Below, piece after piece: positions 5,667 through 6,628 of a stretch of DNA of 6,628 bases; the first letter of the stretch is position 1; each line of letters opens with the position of its first letter. The position numbers and the translations under genes are program-made. The stretch lies in NCBI GenBank assembly GCA_947372535.1, contig CANBUA010000262.1, forward strand, positions 1-6,628, read 5' to 3'. The DNA is from Burkholderiales bacterium. GTDB lineage: Bacteria; Pseudomonadota; Gammaproteobacteria; Burkholderiales; Burkholderiaceae. The notes beneath the pieces are model-generated. The model saw only the letters and a program-made list of their open reading frames with translations, did not search any database and was not told the DNA's origin.

Positions 5667-6326
5667 TCACTTCTTCTTGTCAGCTTGGGCGGTCTTGGCC
5701 GTTGAGGCTGCGGTCGAGGCCTTGTCGGCAGCGGCTTCAGCCTTGCTAGCGGCCTTGCCAGCCTTCTTGGCTTGCTTTTCAGCCTTGTCCTTGGAGGCTT
5801 CGGCATCCTTGGCGTCGGCCTTGGCGGTCTTTTCTGCCTTGGCAGCGGCGGCGGCGGAAGCCTTTTCGGCAGCCTTGGCAGCTTTTTCAGCCTTGGCGGC
5901 GGCCTTCTTGTCGGCCTTCTTCTCGGCCTTGGTGGGCTCGGAAGCGACAGCAACTGGCGCGGCAGGCGTGGTCACGACAGCGGTCTTGGCGGCTGGTGCC
6001 GGCGCCATCGTCGTGACAGGCGCAGTCTTCTCGGTCTTGGCCACAGGGGCAGCGGCCACACCGTTGAAGGTGGCGCCGTTGACCGTCAGGCCAGCGGCCG
6101 ACAGCTTGGCGGCACTGCCTTCGCCGACGCCTTTGACGCGCTCGATGAAATCAGGCCAGTTCTTGAAAGGGCCTGCCTTGCGGGCTTCCACGATCTTGGC
6201 CGAGGTGGCTGGGCCGATGCCCTTCACGCCGTCGAGGGCCACTGCGTCAGCGCTGTTGACGTCGATGGCGAAGGCTGCAAACGAGGTGAGGAGTGCAAAA
6301 AGCAAAGCGGTCAGTTTTTTAAACAT
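5667..6326 (-). CDS. Secreted ComEA-like helix-hairpin-helix protein with Lys/Ala-rich tail
   Basis: The 219-residue protein has a signal peptide (MFKKLTALLFALLTSFAAFA, cleavage about residue 20). A ComEA-type helix-hairpin-helix domain follows at about 22–80. It contains two hairpins, GVKGIGPATSAKI (33–45) and GVGEG (66–70), and begins with the typical D-V-N-S-A-D. ComEA-like proteins bind double-stranded DNA in the periplasm during natural transformation, and short HhH proteins of this type are widespread. Residues about 92–130 are an Ala/Pro/Val/Thr linker. From about 133 to the end the chain is low complexity, with 62 of 87 residues Ala or Lys by my count and no aromatic residue, as in histone-H1-like tails. 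The ATG at 6326 is chosen over an upstream extension because it gives the signal peptide and has AAGGA 6 nt before it. A terminator follows. DNA binding is likely from the fold; a role in uptake is inferred. Confidence 0.88.
   Translation of the reverse strand: MFKKLTALLFALLTSFAAFAIDVNSADAVALDGVKGIGPATSAKIVEARKAGPFKNWPDFIERVKGVGEGSAAKLSAAGLTVNGATFNGVAAAPVAKTEKTAPVTTMAPAPAAKTAVVTTPAAPVAVASEPTKAEKKADKKAAAKAEKAAKAAEKASAAAAAKAEKTAKADAKDAEASKDKAEKQAKKAGKAASKAEAAADKASTAASTAKTAQADKKK
5670..5932 (-). repeat. Low-complexity Lys/Ala-coding tract
   Basis: This stretch encodes the Lys/Ala tail of the ComEA-like protein. It consists of imperfect short iterations of codons for AKAEK-, AAKA- and DKA-type motifs. 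It is not an exact tandem repeat. The bias leaves a long open frame on the opposite strand that should not be called as a gene. Confidence 0.75.
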
Positions 6327-6332
6327 GGTGTG

Positions 6333-6337
6333 TCCTT
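6333..6337 (-). promoter_or_regulatory. Ribosome-binding site of the ComEA-like gene
   Basis: The minus strand reads AAGGA, 6 nt before the ATG at 6326, which fixes this start. The site is part of a 9-base segment complementary to 6398–6406 further upstream, so it could be masked in a longer transcript. Confidence 0.65.
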
Positions 6338-6407
6338 CAAGGAGTCGATCAGGAATGGTCACTTCACACAACGCGCGCCAGCCCCAAGCGTTGACACAAG
6401 GACACAT

Positions 6408-6628
6408 TCAACTGATGAGGTCATCCCGCTCGGTCCAGTAAACCGGATCGCCATAAGTCTGTTTGACGAAGTCGATCCACAAGCGAAGCCGCAAGGGCAG
6501 ATGCTTGCGCTGGGCAAACACGGCATAAATGCCGTTGGGTGGCGCGGCATGGGCGTCCAGCACGCTGATCAGACGGCCCGAGCGCAAATCGGCCTGCACT
6601 TCCCACAGGGATCGCCACGCCAGCCCCA
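6408..6628 (-). CDS. LysR-family transcriptional regulator, C-terminal part (cut by window edge)
   Basis: The visible 72 codons run off the window end and stop at 6408. They read GLAWRSLWEVQADL, then GRLISVLDAHAAPPNGIYAVF, a basic HLPLRLRLWIDF segment and QTYGDPVYW. This is the final part of the LysR substrate-binding domain, in which G-x-Y-A-V-F and the L-R-x-W-I-D-F helix near the C-terminus are characteristic. The DNA-binding helix-turn-helix and most of the effector domain lie outside the window, so target and effector cannot be named. The gene ends 81 bp before the ComEA-like start on the same strand. LysR regulators often control a divergent neighbour, which would lie beyond the window, so no regulation of the ComEA-like gene should be assumed. 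Possible internal starts such as GTG 6599 are not real given the clear upstream continuation. Confidence 0.88.
   Translation of the reverse strand, partial: GLAWRSLWEVQADLRSGRLISVLDAHAAPPNGIYAVFAQRKHLPLRLRLWIDFVKQTYGDPVYWTERDDLIS

Noticed and set aside
5677..6441. Plus-strand Ala/Ser/Leu-rich open frame of 254 codons.
   Set aside because: It is the complement of the Lys/Ala-coding tract and HhH domain, where biased codons remove stops. The minus frame has the real fold and ribosome-binding site.
1..6628. CRISPR arrays, tRNA or rRNA genes, insertion sequences, phage or defence islands.
   Set aside because: No regularly spaced direct repeats, cloverleaf or rRNA signatures, transposase motifs or terminal inverted repeats were seen. 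Nearly all the DNA is accounted for by ordinary chromosomal genes.

Overview
The base composition, gene content and protein styles point to a GC-rich betaproteobacterium of the order Burkholderiales, probably near the Comamonadaceae or the Leptothrix/Rubrivivax/Roseateles group. This rests on an argS–SPOR gene pair, a PEP-CTERM surface protein, a LysR C-terminus ending in a QTYGDPVYW-type motif, and frequent G/C third codon positions. The assignment is inference from family resemblance, not from a marker phylogeny.

Layout. Positions 1–518 (minus) hold the N-terminal 172 residues of a membrane-anchored SPOR-domain cell-envelope protein, cut by the window edge. It lies 27 bp downstream of argS (546–2258, minus), a complete arginyl-tRNA synthetase, and probably shares its transcript. 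A 138-bp divergent spacer separates argS from a plus-strand cytosolic Ser/Thr protein kinase fused to a C-terminal cyclic-nucleotide-binding-like domain (2397–3728). The kinase ends tail to tail with a minus-strand PEP-CTERM exported protein (3721–4581); the two coding ends overlap by 8 bp.

A 232-bp divergent spacer (4582–4813) contains a strong 15-bp inverted repeat that covers the -35 element of the best promoter candidate for the PEP-CTERM gene. On its other side is a small secreted protein with two PsiF-like repeats (4814–5077, plus). This gene converges on a four-helix DUF2214 membrane protein (5107–5562, minus); a hairpin between them carries the DUF2214 stop codon in its loop. Next come a terminator, a secreted ComEA-like helix-hairpin-helix protein with a long Lys/Ala tail (5667–6326, minus), and the last 72 codons of a LysR-family regulator (6408–6628, minus, cut by the window edge).

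How the genes fit together. Only argS and the SPOR gene look like an operon. The rest appear to be single-gene units with alternating orientation, each with its own spacer or hairpin. Several products work outside the cytoplasm (SPOR, PEP-CTERM, PsiF-like, ComEA-like, DUF2214), but nothing ties them into one pathway. I see no phage, transposon, CRISPR, toxin–antitoxin or defence module. The most unusual items are the kinase–CNB fusion with an apparently altered ligand-binding motif, the operator-like inverted repeat, and the Lys/Ala tail on the ComEA-like protein.
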